64,000 bases of DNA from an uncultured Amylibacter sp. (lineage in GTDB: Bacteria > Pseudomonadota > Alphaproteobacteria > Rhodobacterales > Rhodobacteraceae), in the NCBI GenBank assembly GCA_905182285.1, contig CAJJAY010000007.1:124825-188824 (forward strand), given 5' to 3'. Below, in pieces: positions 1-11,317 of the stretch. The position numbers were made by a program, and so were the translations under genes. Numbering within the stretch: the first letter of the stretch is position 1; the number at the start of each line of letters is the position of its first letter. Under the pieces are notes generated by a model. That model ran no database searches and was not told the origin of the DNA. It saw only the letters and a program-made list of their open reading frames with translations.

Positions 1-146
1 AGTTAGCTGATTGTATTGAAAAAATATTATCATCAGATCAACTGGCTTCAAAAATGGCAAAAGCGGCATTAAAACAAAGTAAGCCAAATGCTGCAAACGA
101 ATTTGCGGATTTGATTGAAGCTACTATTAGGAATAATCAAAAATGA
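1..146 (+). CDS. murG: MurG C-terminus (UDP-GlcNAc transferase), partial
   Basis: Open frame from base 3 ([47 protein letters not shown]) directly abutting murC with ATGA overlap; identity rests on dcw synteny. Confidence 0.75.
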   Translation, partial: LADCIEKILSSDQLASKMAKAALKQSKPNAANEFADLIEATIRNNQK

Positions 147-1540
147 TTTCCACAACCAAATTACCTTCGCAACTAGGTACAATACATTTTATAGGTATTG
201 GAGGTATTGGGATGTCAGGAATAGCAGAGGTACTAATAAACCAAGGGTATATTATCTCTGGCTCTGATTTAAAAGAATCGCTGATTACAAAACGTTTGGT
301 GAAAATGGGAGCAAAAATTCAATATCCACAAAAGGCAGAAAACGTTGAAGACGTGGAAGTTGTGGTTATTTCGTCTGCTATTAAAACTGGAAACCCTGAA
401 TTAGATCATGCACGCATATTAGGATTACCGATTGTTCGCCGTGCAGAAATGCTTGCAGAATTAATGCGATTAAAGTCGAATGTTGCTATTGCGGGCACTC
501 ATGGAAAGACCACTACCACAACAATGGTAGCTACATTATTAGATCATGGTGGAATTGATCCAACTGTCATTAATGGTGGAATAATTCATGCTTATGGATC
601 CAATGCGCGAATGGGTACTGGTGAATGGATGGTAGTTGAGGCAGATGAAAGTGATGGTACTTTTAATAAACTCCCTGCGACAATAGCTGTTGTAACCAAT
701 ATAGATCCTGAGCATATGGAGCATTATGGAACTTTTGATAATTTAAGAGATGCTTTTTATCAATTTGTCTCAAATATACCGTTTTACGGTTTAGCAATTT
801 GCAACACTGATCACCCAGAAGTGCAATCTTTAGTTGGAAGAATCGATGACAGAAGAGTTGTTACTTATGGTTTCAATAAACAAGCTGATATTCGAGCAGA
901 AAATTTAAAATTTAAAAATGGTTGTGCATATTTTGATATTTTACTGCAATCTGAAAATACTTATATTGATAATGTAATGCTGCCCATGCCGGGGGATTAC
1001 AATGTTTCAAATTCCTTAGCTGCTGTTGCGGTGGCAAGACACCTTGGTATGAATGCGAAACAAATTCGCAAAGGCCTCTTTTTATTTAAAGGTGTTAAGC
1101 GGCGCTTTACACTTGTAGGGGAGATTAATGGTGTAACTATAATTGATGATTATGCTCACCATCCAGTTGAAATTTCTGCAGTTTTGAGTGCTGCAAGGCA
1201 AGCAACTAAAGGAAAAGTAATTGCTGTACATGAGCCGCATAGATACAGCAGATTAGATAGTTTATTTGAAGATTTTTGTAATTCTTTTAATGATGCCGAT
1301 ATCGTTGGTATTACGGAAGTATACTCAGCTGGAGAAAAACCTATAAAAAATCGAAACCGTGATAGTTTAGTAGCTGGATTAAAAGCAAGGGGGCATCGCA
1401 ATGCTTTTGCAGTTAAAGATGAAGAAGATTTGAAAAGCTTTTTTGTAAAGAATTGTAATGAAGGTGATCTATTGGTTTGTTTGGGTGCTGGAACGATAAG
1501 TGCATGGGCATATGGACTATCTGATAACATAATATCATAA
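143..1540 (+). CDS. murC: UDP-N-acetylmuramate--L-alanine ligase
   Basis: [37 protein letters not shown] motifs; dcw synteny. Confidence 0.97.
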   Translation: MISTTKLPSQLGTIHFIGIGGIGMSGIAEVLINQGYIISGSDLKESLITKRLVKMGAKIQYPQKAENVEDVEVVVISSAIKTGNPELDHARILGLPIVRRAEMLAELMRLKSNVAIAGTHGKTTTTTMVATLLDHGGIDPTVINGGIIHAYGSNARMGTGEWMVVEADESDGTFNKLPATIAVVTNIDPEHMEHYGTFDNLRDAFYQFVSNIPFYGLAICNTDHPEVQSLVGRIDDRRVVTYGFNKQADIRAENLKFKNGCAYFDILLQSENTYIDNVMLPMPGDYNVSNSLAAVAVARHLGMNAKQIRKGLFLFKGVKRRFTLVGEINGVTIIDDYAHHPVEISAVLSAARQATKGKVIAVHEPHRYSRLDSLFEDFCNSFNDADIVGITEVYSAGEKPIKNRNRDSLVAGLKARGHRNAFAVKDEEDLKSFFVKNCNEGDLLVCLGAGTISAWAYGLSDNIIS

Positions 1541-1626
1541 ATTTAATTGATAAATTTATCTATTTTTAAATGAGGATGTATTTTAAGTGAGTATTTTAAT
1601 CATAAATTTAAATGTAAGGTTAGATT

Positions 1627-2562
1627 ATGAGTGAAATATTACTACCTAAAGTGCGAGGTGTAATTGTTACTAATCGACTAATGTCAGACCTTTCATGGTT
1701 AAAAGTTGGTGGTATGGCTGATTATCTATTTCAACCTGCTGATGAAAAGGATTTATCAGAATTTTTGTTAAATACTTCAACCAAAATTCCAGTTTTTACA
1801 ATTGGAGTTTGTTCTAACCTTATTATACGTGATGGTGGAATTCGAGGCGTAGTTATAAAGCTTGGGCGTGGATTTAATAATATAAAAATATTAGATAATA
1901 ACAGAATAAGTGTTGGATCAGCCGCTTTAGATGCACATGTAGCTAGAAAAGCTGCTGATGCAGGTCTCGATCTTACATTTTTAAGAACCATACCTGGGAC
2001 GATAGGTGGGGCAGTAAAAATGAATGCAGGATGCTATGGCAAATACATTTCAGACGTTTTTGAGAGTGCAAGCGCAGTTACTAGAGATGGAAAATTTATA
2101 ACCTTACAAAGGGAAGATATACATTTTGATTATAGGTCATCTAAAATTGCAAAAGGTGTAATTATTACAAACGTAATTTTAAAAAGTAATCAAGCTAATC
2201 CAGTTGATTTAAAAAATAAAATGCAGGAAACTTTAGACAAGAGATCTCATAGTCAGCCAGTAAAAGCCCGTTCTTGCGGATCAACCTTTAGAAATCCTTC
2301 TGGTTTTTCTTCCACTGGTCAAGTTGGAGATGTACATGATTTGAAAGCTTGGAAGGTAATTGACGATGCTGGCATGCGTGGCGCTAGTATAGGAGGAGCT
2401 CAAATGAGTGAAAAACATTCTAACTTTATGATTAATAATGGGGATGCTACTGCGGCTGATTTGGAAAATTTAGGAAGAGAAGTGATTAAAAAGGTTTACG
2501 CAGAGTCTGGGATTAAGTTAGAGTGGGAAATAATGAGGGTTGGAGAGCCCTTAGTTGAATAA
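1627..2562 (+). CDS. murB: UDP-N-acetylenolpyruvoylglucosamine reductase
   Basis: FAD-binding [40 protein letters not shown] motifs; synteny. Confidence 0.96.
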   Translation: MSEILLPKVRGVIVTNRLMSDLSWLKVGGMADYLFQPADEKDLSEFLLNTSTKIPVFTIGVCSNLIIRDGGIRGVVIKLGRGFNNIKILDNNRISVGSAALDAHVARKAADAGLDLTFLRTIPGTIGGAVKMNAGCYGKYISDVFESASAVTRDGKFITLQREDIHFDYRSSKIAKGVIITNVILKSNQANPVDLKNKMQETLDKRSHSQPVKARSCGSTFRNPSGFSSTGQVGDVHDLKAWKVIDDAGMRGASIGGAQMSEKHSNFMINNGDATAADLENLGREVIKKVYAESGIKLEWEIMRVGEPLVE

Positions 2563-2602
2563 AATTCTAAAGCCCGATTAACAGGGTAAGGAAGAGGATG
2601 GT

Positions 2603-3517
2603 ATGTCGAGCAAGGCAATCACCCGTGTTACAGTGCTAAATGGTGGCCCGTCAGCTGAAAGAGAAGTTTCACTGGTTTCGGGTACTGAAATTGCATCTGC
2701 ATTGCGCGGAGAAGGTTATACTGTTTCAATTATAGATGCGGGTGAAAATCTTGCATCAGAAATAAGTGCGTCTAATCCCGATGTTGTATTTAATGCATTA
2801 CATGGTCGATTGGGAGAAGACGGATGTGTTCAGGGGTTGCTAGAATGGATGCAAGTTCCATATACTCATTCTGGAGTTTATTCATCTGCACTTGCCATGG
2901 ATAAAGAAAAGACAAAAGATATCTATAGATCGGTAGGCTTACCTGTAGCAGCATCCATGTTGGTTCCTAAGTCTGAAATTTTACACACACACCCAATGCC
3001 TGCCCCTTATGTAGTAAAACCATATAATGAGGGATCTTCTGTTGGAGTATATATAGTAAATATTGGTGATGATCCAATTGCAAACATTACAGAAGAATTA
3101 CCTAATATATTAATGGTAGAAGAGTTTATTCCTGGGTATGAGCTCACAGTGACAGTAATCGATGGTAATGCCCTTACTGTAACAAATATAATTACTGATG
3201 GTTGGTACGATTTTGAAGCAAAATATGAAAATGGTGGATCATATCATGAGATACCAGCAAAAGTCCCAAGTGAAATTTATGAAGCATGCATAGAATATGC
3301 AGAGCGTGCTCATAAATCTTTAAATTGTCGAGGGTTATCACGCACTGATTTCCGTTGGGATAAAGAATTAGGTCTTGCTGGACTGAAATTATTAGAGACT
3401 AATACACAACCTGGTATGACCCCCACATCATTAGCGCCTGAACAAGCTGCTTATAAGGGTATATCTTTTGGTGATTTAGTACGTTGGATGGTGGAGGACG
3501 CATCATGCAATCGATAG
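2603..3517 (+). CDS. ddl: D-alanine--D-alanine ligase
   Basis: LNGGPSAEREVSL, ALHGRLGEDG, VKPYNEGSSVGV, ETNTQPGMTPTSL motifs. Confidence 0.96.
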   Translation: MSSKAITRVTVLNGGPSAEREVSLVSGTEIASALRGEGYTVSIIDAGENLASEISASNPDVVFNALHGRLGEDGCVQGLLEWMQVPYTHSGVYSSALAMDKEKTKDIYRSVGLPVAASMLVPKSEILHTHPMPAPYVVKPYNEGSSVGVYIVNIGDDPIANITEELPNILMVEEFIPGYELTVTVIDGNALTVTNIITDGWYDFEAKYENGGSYHEIPAKVPSEIYEACIEYAERAHKSLNCRGLSRTDFRWDKELGLAGLKLLETNTQPGMTPTSLAPEQAAYKGISFGDLVRWMVEDASCNR

Positions 3518-4506
3518 ATAGAAAAGAGCCTCAATTAAGACGTATGTCTTCTATTGAATCTATAAATAATAGGAAGCAACATGCTCCAAATATCGCACCT
3601 CTTGGAGAAGTTTCAGCTGAAAAAATAGGACGATTATTTGGACAAAAAACGCCTGAAAAAAATATTAAATCTGACCCTGCGCCAAGTAAAATAAAATATA
3701 AAATTAATCGAATGTGGTTATCTCCGATTATTAAGAGTACCTTATATTTTGGGATACCTTTGTTTATATTAGTAATCTTCAGTGCGTATATTTATTCAAG
3801 CGATGGTGTGCGTATAAAATTTACTCATGTTTTTGAGGATGCAAAATCAAATATTCAAGCTCGCCCAGAATTTCAAATTGAATTAATGAAAATTGATGGT
3901 GCATCTGAAACGCTTGCAATGTCCATTCGTAAGTCATTAGAGCTAAGCTTTCCAATAAGTTCATTCGAATTAAATCTTCTTGATATGAAAGAGAAAATTC
4001 AAGAGATGAAAGAGGTAAAATCTGCATCACTTTTTTTACGGCCAGGTGGGTTGTTAGAAGTAGAATTAATCGAAAGAGTTCCGCTTATTATTTGGAGAAA
4101 CGGCTCATCATTGGAAATGATAGATTCTGAAGGGGAAATTTCTGGCATTCTTACTTCACGACTTGATCGGCTTGATTTACCACTTTTTGCAGGTGATGGT
4201 GCTAAATATTTTATTTTTGAAGCTTTAGATATATATAAAGTGGCTGATCCAATATCTGATCGATTGCGTGGTTTGCGAAGAATGGGAGAAAGAAGATGGG
4301 ATATGATCTTAGATCGAAATCAAATCATTCAATTGCCTGAGAATGAGCCAATAAATGCATTAAAGCGTATTTTAGCATTAAACTCTACTCAAAATATATT
4401 AGCACGTGATGTTGAGACAATCGATATGCGCGACACTTCAAGGCCAATTTTGCGTCTTTCTGACGTTGCAACTGAAATCATCCGCACATCTGTATCAAAA
4501 GAATAG
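3505..4506 (+). CDS. ftsQ: Cell division protein FtsQ (start likely internal Met at 3505)
   Basis: Single TM followed by POTRA-like region, position between ddl and ftsA. Confidence 0.88.
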   Translation: MQSIDRKEPQLRRMSSIESINNRKQHAPNIAPLGEVSAEKIGRLFGQKTPEKNIKSDPAPSKIKYKINRMWLSPIIKSTLYFGIPLFILVIFSAYIYSSDGVRIKFTHVFEDAKSNIQARPEFQIELMKIDGASETLAMSIRKSLELSFPISSFELNLLDMKEKIQEMKEVKSASLFLRPGGLLEVELIERVPLIIWRNGSSLEMIDSEGEISGILTSRLDRLDLPLFAGDGAKYFIFEALDIYKVADPISDRLRGLRRMGERRWDMILDRNQIIQLPENEPINALKRILALNSTQNILARDVETIDMRDTSRPILRLSDVATEIIRTSVSKE

Positions 4507-4515
4507 AGAAATAAA

Positions 4516-5850
4516 ATGAATACTCTTTATGAAAATCAAAGAACAATGCGTCAAAAAAGGCGTGCAGCTCTACAAAGAGGTGTAGTAGCCATTTTAGATG
4601 TTGGTACATCAAAAATAGTTTGTATGATTTTGCAGTTTGATCCATCGGTACAAATAAATGCAACTGAAGGGATTGGAGCTATAGCTAATCATGGTTCTTT
4701 TCGTGTGATTGGTGTTGCAAAAACTCGATCTCGAGGTGTTAAGCTTGGTGAAATTATAGCAATGGAAGAAACGGAACGTGCTATTAGAACTGCCGTGCAG
4801 GGTGCTCAAAAAATGGCTAATATTCGAGTGGATCATGTAATGGCTTGTTTTTCTGGAGCTCAACCTAAATCATATGGCTTAACCGGTGATGTTCAGGTTG
4901 AGACTGGAAGTGTCACAAATGGGGACATTGGAAGAGTTTTGGCTTCTTGTGATACTCCTAATTTTGGTGATGACCGTGAAACAATTCATGCTATGCCAGT
5001 GAATTTTGCACTCGATCAAAATCCATCTCTATCAGACCCACGTGGGCAAATAGGACATTTGTTATCAGTTGATTTACATCTTTTAACAATTGATGCCCGA
5101 ATATTGAGTAATTTGATAACTTGTATCAAGCGATGTGATTTGGAGTTGGCTGGGGTAGTTTCATCTGCCTATGCATCTGCTATTTCAGCATTAGTTGAAG
5201 ATGAACAGGAGTTAGGTGCTGCATGTATCGATATTGGAGGTGGATCAACCTCCGTATCGGTCTTTTTGCGAAAGCAGATGATTTTTGCTGATTCAGTTCG
5301 TATTGGTGGTGATCATGTTACATCTGATTTATCATCAGGGCTCCAAATTCCACGAAATACTGCTGAACGGATTAAAACAATCCACGGTGGTGTAATAGCG
5401 ACATCAATGGATGACAGGGAAATGATAGACGTTGACGGTCAAACTGGTGACTGGGATCATGATCGACGTAAATTTACGCGATCTGAAATTATTGGGATAA
5501 TTCGGCCTCGCATAGAGGAGATATTGGAAGAAGTTTATCATAAACTTCAAGCTGCTCGCTTTGATACCTTACCTAGTCAACGCATTGTTTTGACTGGTGG
5601 AGCAAGCCAAATTCCTGGAATGGAAGGCTTGGCTAGTAGAATTCTTGGCCAACAAGTGCGCTTGGGTCGTCCATTGAGAGTTCATGGTTTACCGCAAGCT
5701 GCCACTGGTCCTGACTATGCTGCTCCTGTTGGGCTGGCTCTTTACGCAGCTCACCCTCAAGATGAATGCTGGGATTTTGATTTACCTGAAAAGCGAATGG
5801 GTGCCATGCCTATGAAGCGTGCAATGCAATGGGTTAAAAATAATTGGTAA
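4516..5850 (+). CDS. ftsA: Cell division protein FtsA
   Basis: AILDVGTSKIVCMI, CIDIGGGSTSVSVF, VLTGGASQIPGM actin-fold motifs; synteny. Confidence 0.96.
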   Translation: MNTLYENQRTMRQKRRAALQRGVVAILDVGTSKIVCMILQFDPSVQINATEGIGAIANHGSFRVIGVAKTRSRGVKLGEIIAMEETERAIRTAVQGAQKMANIRVDHVMACFSGAQPKSYGLTGDVQVETGSVTNGDIGRVLASCDTPNFGDDRETIHAMPVNFALDQNPSLSDPRGQIGHLLSVDLHLLTIDARILSNLITCIKRCDLELAGVVSSAYASAISALVEDEQELGAACIDIGGGSTSVSVFLRKQMIFADSVRIGGDHVTSDLSSGLQIPRNTAERIKTIHGGVIATSMDDREMIDVDGQTGDWDHDRRKFTRSEIIGIIRPRIEEILEEVYHKLQAARFDTLPSQRIVLTGGASQIPGMEGLASRILGQQVRLGRPLRVHGLPQAATGPDYAAPVGLALYAAHPQDECWDFDLPEKRMGAMPMKRAMQWVKNNW

Positions 5851-6011
5851 ATTTTACTTTCATGGCTTTATAGCCATTATAATTTATTTTTTTGATTACT
5901 CATGTTTTTTGTACGATTTTTCGTGACGTGAGCGAATCAGTTTGTTAGAGTAAAGTATAAAAAGTCACAAAAAGTGACAGAGCAGTAAAATTTAAAACAG
6001 GCGGACAGACC

Positions 6012-7619
6012 ATGACTCTGAATCTCCAAATACCTGAAGTAGCAGATTTGCGTCCAAAAATTACCGTTTTTGGTGTTGGCGGTGCGGGATGCAATGCAGT
6101 TAATAACATGATCGAGAAAAATCTTGATGGAGTTGATTTCATTGTAGCCAATACAGATGCTCAGGCATTGCAATTATCTAAAGCAACAACACGTATCCAA
6201 TTAGGTGAAAAAGCCACTGAAGGTTTAGGCGCAGGTGCCCAACCTACGGTAGGAGCTTTAGCGGCTGAAGAAAGTATTGAAACAATTGTTGACCACTTAG
6301 CTGGAAGCCATATGTGTTTTATAACTGCAGGGATGGGTGGTGGCACTGGCACTGGTGCTGCTCCAATTATCGCTCAAGCAGCGCGTGAGCTAGGAATATT
6401 AACTGTTGGTGTTGTGACAAAGCCGTTTCAATTTGAAGGATTTAAAAGAGCTCGACAAGCAGATGATGGTGTTGAAACCTTACAGTCTGTAGTTGATACA
6501 CTTATCATAATTCCAAATCAAAACTTATTTAGAATAGCAAACGAAAAAACAACCTTTACTGAAGCTTTTAGCCTTGCAGATGATGTTCTTTATCAAGGGG
6601 TGAAAGGTGTAACAGATTTAATGGTACGTCCAGGAATAATAAATTTAGACTTTGCAGATATACGAGTTGTAATGGATGAAATGGGCAAAGCCATGATGGG
6701 CACTGGCGAAGCGTCAGGCGAAGATCGTGCTATTCAGGCTGCAGAACAAGCCATAAATAACCCACTATTGGATGAAATTTCATTAGATGGAGCTCGTGGA
6801 GTGTTAATTAATATTACAGGTGGTTCAGACTTGACGCTATTTGAAGTAGACGAAGCTGCAAATAGAATTCGTGACAAAGTTGATCCAAATGCAAATATAC
6901 TTGTTGGTTCTGCTTTAGATGAAACACTCGATGGTACAATGCGAGTTTCTGTAGTTGCTACTGGAATTGATGCGGCAGAAAAAGAGGTTGGTGAAACACC
7001 TGTTCCCCGCAGAACATTGAAATCTCCTCTACCTTTAAGAAACGACGATGTTGTAGCTGAAAAAGAAACACCAAATATAGATTTGAATACAGCCGTGGCT
7101 GAACTAGAAATTGAAACAGTTTCAAGTATTCAAGAACCGACATTATTTGATGATAATAATGATGATGGTATGAAGAGCAATACACTTGAAGACGATAGTA
7201 GTATTAATACAGAGCTTCCGGAGCCTGCATACCAGCCATTTCGTGAGGATGACTTTGAAGTAAGCACTCATGGTGAGCCTGAATTTACTAATATTTCTTC
7301 AGAGGTTTCTGGCCAACCTAGCCCTGAAATTATGGCTCGGTTGCATGCTGCAGTGCAAAAACAACCAAGGCAGGAGCCATTAAGAATTAGTCCTCAGCAA
7401 AACCTAGAACAAACTCATGTTCAAAATAAACAAAGTGAACGAAAGAGTGTATTTGGTGGATTGATTTCAAGAATGACTGGTACATCAGTAGTAGAGCCTG
7501 TGTTTAGAAGCCAACCTAGAGTGCCAGATGAACCTCGTTATAATTCTGAATATGAAGAAATGAATGTTGAGGATGATCAGGTAGAAGTGCCAGCCTTTCT
7601 AAGGCGACAAGCAAATTAA
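6012..7619 (+). CDS. ftsZ: Cell division protein FtsZ with long C-terminal linker and conserved tail
   Basis: [30 protein letters not shown]-terminal [11 protein letters not shown]. Confidence 0.98.
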   Translation: MTLNLQIPEVADLRPKITVFGVGGAGCNAVNNMIEKNLDGVDFIVANTDAQALQLSKATTRIQLGEKATEGLGAGAQPTVGALAAEESIETIVDHLAGSHMCFITAGMGGGTGTGAAPIIAQAARELGILTVGVVTKPFQFEGFKRARQADDGVETLQSVVDTLIIIPNQNLFRIANEKTTFTEAFSLADDVLYQGVKGVTDLMVRPGIINLDFADIRVVMDEMGKAMMGTGEASGEDRAIQAAEQAINNPLLDEISLDGARGVLINITGGSDLTLFEVDEAANRIRDKVDPNANILVGSALDETLDGTMRVSVVATGIDAAEKEVGETPVPRRTLKSPLPLRNDDVVAEKETPNIDLNTAVAELEIETVSSIQEPTLFDDNNDDGMKSNTLEDDSSINTELPEPAYQPFREDDFEVSTHGEPEFTNISSEVSGQPSPEIMARLHAAVQKQPRQEPLRISPQQNLEQTHVQNKQSERKSVFGGLISRMTGTSVVEPVFRSQPRVPDEPRYNSEYEEMNVEDDQVEVPAFLRRQAN

Positions 7620-7628
7620 ATAAAAAAA

Positions 7629-7656
7629 GGTGCGGATTTCCGCGCCTTTTTCTTTT
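7629..7656 (+). terminator. Rho-independent terminator after ftsZ
   Basis: GGTGCGG-ATTT-CCGCGCC stem followed by TTTTTCTTTT. Confidence 0.85.
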
Positions 7657-7777
7657 GAATTGTTACAAATATTACAATTTTGTTTATTTTGGACACAAAC
7701 CGTGAATTGAGTGATCGTGTTAAAAGTTGTATGTATAGATAAGTTAAAAAACTCGTGTATTAATTGGCCAATTATCT

Positions 7778-8692
7778 ATGCAAACTACAATTAAAAAATC
7801 AATTAAAATGTCAGGTATGGGGCTTCATTCTGGAGTGCCCTCAAATCTGATCATATCGCCTGCTTCAGCTGAATATGGAATATGGTTTCGACGTAAAGAT
7901 GTTTTAAATCGAGATAATTTGATTCCTGCTAGATATGATGCAGTTAGTAATACACAACTTTGTACACGGATTAGCAACGCTGATGGTGTTGAGGTTTCAA
8001 CAATTGAGCATTTAATGGCTGCGCTATCTGGTACTGGTATACACAATGCTATTATTGATGTTGATGGCCCAGAAATCCCAATAATGGATGGATCATCAGC
8101 TCCTTTCGTAAGTGCAATTTTAAAAGCTGGTATACAAAAACTTGACTCACCTATCCGTGTTATTCGAATACTCAAGCCTGTAAAAGTAGTAGTTGATGAT
8201 TTTGAAGTCAGTCTATCCCCAAGTGAAACTTTAAAAATAGATTTTGAAATAGACTTTGAAGAAACAGCAATAGGGCACCAGGAAAAGAAATTGAATATGG
8301 CAAATGGATCATTTGTTAGGGAGCTTTCAAATTGTAGAACCTTTGCTCGTAGAAGTGAAGTTGATCACTTGCAATCCATGGGATTAGCACTTGGTGGTAG
8401 CTTGGATAATGCAATAGTTGTCGATAAGGATATTGTATTAAACCCTGAAGGATATCGTCGTTCAGACGAATGTGTTGGTCACAAAATGTTGGATGCCTTA
8501 GGTGATTTATATTTAGCAGGTGCTCCAATTCTGGGGGAATATAAAGCTAAACGAGCAGGGCACCGTGCAACAAATCTATTATTGCATGCCCTTTTTGCTC
8601 AGACGAATGCTTGGGAAATGGTGGAATGCCCAAGTGATATAAGCCATGATTTACCCGGCGCAGATATTTCATGGGATGATTTTGTCCAGTGA
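7778..8692 (+). CDS. lpxC: UDP-3-O-acyl-N-acetylglucosamine deacetylase
   Basis: STIEHLMAALSGTGIHNAIIDVDGPEIPIMDGSS, HKMLDALGDLYLAG zinc-site motifs. Confidence 0.97.
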   Translation: MQTTIKKSIKMSGMGLHSGVPSNLIISPASAEYGIWFRRKDVLNRDNLIPARYDAVSNTQLCTRISNADGVEVSTIEHLMAALSGTGIHNAIIDVDGPEIPIMDGSSAPFVSAILKAGIQKLDSPIRVIRILKPVKVVVDDFEVSLSPSETLKIDFEIDFEETAIGHQEKKLNMANGSFVRELSNCRTFARRSEVDHLQSMGLALGGSLDNAIVVDKDIVLNPEGYRRSDECVGHKMLDALGDLYLAGAPILGEYKAKRAGHRATNLLLHALFAQTNAWEMVECPSDISHDLPGADISWDDFVQ

Positions 8693-8811
8693 TAAAATAA
8701 TATGATTTTATTAATCTATATTTAACTATTAAAATAAATAGTTTTCCTTTCCATATGATAAGCTAGATAATATAAAGTCGTCAAAGATTATAAAAAAATA
8801 GGAATGTCTTC

Positions 8812-9654
8812 ATGAATATCAAATGGGGTAAAATATTATTGCCATTGGTTGCCTTTTCATTTTTTTTGACAGGTTGTAACGATCTAACTGATAAAGAAAC
8901 TCCAAAAGAGTTAACAGCTAAAGAAATTTATTTACAAGCTGAAGTAAAGTTAAAAGACAGCTTACATGCTGAAGCTTCTGAGCTATATGCAAAAGTCGAA
9001 CGTTTATATCCATATTCTGAATGGGCTAAAAAATCTTTATTAATGTCTTCGGTAGCTAATCATAAAGGAGGTTTTTATGAAGAAAGCAGGCTTGATGCTG
9101 AAAGGTATTTAGATTTTTATCCAGCAGATACTAATGCTGCATACGCTCAATATTTAATTGCATTAAGTTATTATGATCAAATTGATAATGTAAGTAGAGA
9201 TCAATCGGTAACATTTAAAGCATTACAGGCTTTTAGAACTGTCATAGAACGTTATCCTGATAGTGAATATACTTCACCATCTCTTCTTAAGTTTGATTTA
9301 TCCTTAGACCATCTTGCAGGCGCTGAAATGGAAGTCGGTCGCTATTATTTAAAGCGTGGTCATTTTGGGGCTGCTATTTCTAGATTTCGTGTTGTTGTAG
9401 AAGAGTTTGAGACTACGAGCCATACCCCAGAAGCATTACATCGTTTGGTGGAATCTTATTTATCATTAGGGTTAAATGCAAATGCACAAACAACTGGTGC
9501 AATACTAGGATATAATTTCCAGGCCTCAGATTGGTATAAAGATACACATGTTCTTCTAACTGGTCGCGGTATTTCAACTGAAGCTGTTAATGAAGATTCA
9601 TCAAGCTGGCTCACTAAAATATGGCGTAATGTCACTCCAAAAAAACGGCTGTAG
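8812..9654 (+). CDS. bamD: Outer membrane assembly lipoprotein BamD
   Basis: Lipobox FFLTGC, TPR-like repeats (ELYAKVERLYPYSEWAKKS), lpxC-bamD-recN synteny. Confidence 0.93.
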   Translation: MNIKWGKILLPLVAFSFFLTGCNDLTDKETPKELTAKEIYLQAEVKLKDSLHAEASELYAKVERLYPYSEWAKKSLLMSSVANHKGGFYEESRLDAERYLDFYPADTNAAYAQYLIALSYYDQIDNVSRDQSVTFKALQAFRTVIERYPDSEYTSPSLLKFDLSLDHLAGAEMEVGRYYLKRGHFGAAISRFRVVVEEFETTSHTPEALHRLVESYLSLGLNANAQTTGAILGYNFQASDWYKDTHVLLTGRGISTEAVNEDSSSWLTKIWRNVTPKKRL

Positions 9655-9659
9655 ATTAA

Positions 9660-11297
9660 ATGCTGCGTGGTCTATTCATCACAAACATGTTGTTAATTGA
9701 AAGGCTGGAATTGAACTTTCAACCTGGATTAAATGTGTTAACAGGTGAGACTGGTGCAGGCAAATCCATATTGCTCGATAGTTTAGGTTTTGTACTTGGA
9801 TGGAGAGGGCGTGCAAGCTTAGTACGTGATGGTGCTGATAGTGGAGAAGTCATAGCATATTTTGATATAAAGAATTATAGTTCAGTCCGAAAAATATTAT
9901 TATCTGCTGGAATACCTGATACAGAAGAATTGATATTACGAAGAACAGTCAACCTTGATGGAAGAAAAACAGCCTATGTAAATGATAAGAGATGTTCAGG
10001 TGAAATATTAAAACAGTTATCTGATGTTCTCGTAGAATTACATGGGCAACATGACGACCGTGGATTGTTAAATCCCCGAAGCCATATAAATTTATTAGAT
10101 AACTTTGGAGATATCAATATTTCAAAGCTTCGCTCTTTATGGAAAAGCTATAAACAAACAGAAATAAAACTGCATAATGCAAAGTTAGCCTTTTCAAAAT
10201 CAGAACAAGATAATGAGTATATAAATCATTCAATTAATGAGATCCAGGAACTAGCACCTGAACAAAATGAAGATGAGCTTTTAGACATTAAAAGAAGATC
10301 AATGCAAACTTCTCAAAAAATACGTGGAGATATTGAGAAAGCATCAGAACTTTTAAGTTTAAATGGGGCTGAAGGCTCTTTAACTGATGCTATTCGTTGG
10401 ATTGAAGAAATATCAGAACATGCAGATGGTTATTTAGATAATGTTGCGTTTAATTTGTCTTCTGCAATCTCTAAACTATCAATTGCACAACAAGACATAG
10501 ATAAATATTTGAGCTCAACAAACTTTAATCCATTAGAATTAGAAAAAATTGAAGAAAGACTATTTGCAATTCGTGCATTGGCCCGCAAACACTCTGTTTT
10601 ACCAAATGAATTGAATGCCATTTTAAAAGAATTAATTAGAAATCAAGAAAATTTAAAGTTAAACAAAGAAGAAATTACTTATTTAGAAAAAAAGTTGTCT
10701 CAAGAAAAAGGTGATTATGATAAATATGCTCATTATTTATCAAAAATGAGAAAACAAGCAGCAAAAGAATTAGAATTTGCAATGGGTAATGAAATGGCTC
10801 CTCTTAAGTTACAACATTCAAAATTTATTGTTAATATTAATTTAAGAAATGCTAATGAAGACGGCGTTGATGAAGTAGCATTTATTGTTTCAACAAATCC
10901 GGGTGCACCGGCTGGCCCTATAAATAAAATTGCTTCTGGTGGGGAATTGTCTCGGTTTCTACTTGCTTTAAAAGTATGTCTAGCGAAATCTAATCAAAAC
11001 CTAACAATGATTTTTGATGAAATAGACCGAGGTGTAGGTGGGGCTACTGCTAATGCAGTAGGGCAAAGATTATCAGAAATAGCGAAATCAAGCCAAGTAC
11101 TAGTGGTAACACATAGCCCTCAAGTAGCTGCAAAAGGGGATCATCATTGGCAAGTTCTTAAAACTGTAATTGATAATGTTACTGTAAGTAATGTTATTGA
11201 ATTAAATCCTAATGCACGAATAAATGAAATTGCTCGCATGTTATCTGGGGATAAAATTACTCCTGAAGCCAAAGCCGCTGCTAAAGCGCTTCTATAA
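9660..11297 (+). CDS. recN: DNA repair protein RecN
   Basis: Walker A LTGETGAGKSILLDSL, SGGELSRFLLALK, DEIDRGVGGATA. Confidence 0.96.
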   Translation: MLRGLFITNMLLIERLELNFQPGLNVLTGETGAGKSILLDSLGFVLGWRGRASLVRDGADSGEVIAYFDIKNYSSVRKILLSAGIPDTEELILRRTVNLDGRKTAYVNDKRCSGEILKQLSDVLVELHGQHDDRGLLNPRSHINLLDNFGDINISKLRSLWKSYKQTEIKLHNAKLAFSKSEQDNEYINHSINEIQELAPEQNEDELLDIKRRSMQTSQKIRGDIEKASELLSLNGAEGSLTDAIRWIEEISEHADGYLDNVAFNLSSAISKLSIAQQDIDKYLSSTNFNPLELEKIEERLFAIRALARKHSVLPNELNAILKELIRNQENLKLNKEEITYLEKKLSQEKGDYDKYAHYLSKMRKQAAKELEFAMGNEMAPLKLQHSKFIVNINLRNANEDGVDEVAFIVSTNPGAPAGPINKIASGGELSRFLLALKVCLAKSNQNLTMIFDEIDRGVGGATANAVGQRLSEIAKSSQVLVVTHSPQVAAKGDHHWQVLKTVIDNVTVSNVIELNPNARINEIARMLSGDKITPEAKAAAKALL

Positions 11298-11317
11298 TTT
11301 TTACTATTTAAAAATAA

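Noticed and set aside
539-724. Numerous 60-160 aa ORFs antisense to or embedded in long conserved genes (e.g. 539-724, 1156-1530, 7825-8175, 17154-17594, 29882-30370, 48449-48907)
   Set aside because: All lie opposite or out of frame with strongly recognised coding genes; they show no recognisable motifs and biased compositions expected of shadow frames.
5964-5978. GTCAC-AAAAA-GTGAC repeat and a GANTC site in the ftsZ leader
   Set aside because: Arms are only 5 bp and one GANTC site is near chance expectation; CtrA/CcrM control is plausible but unsupported by sequence alone.
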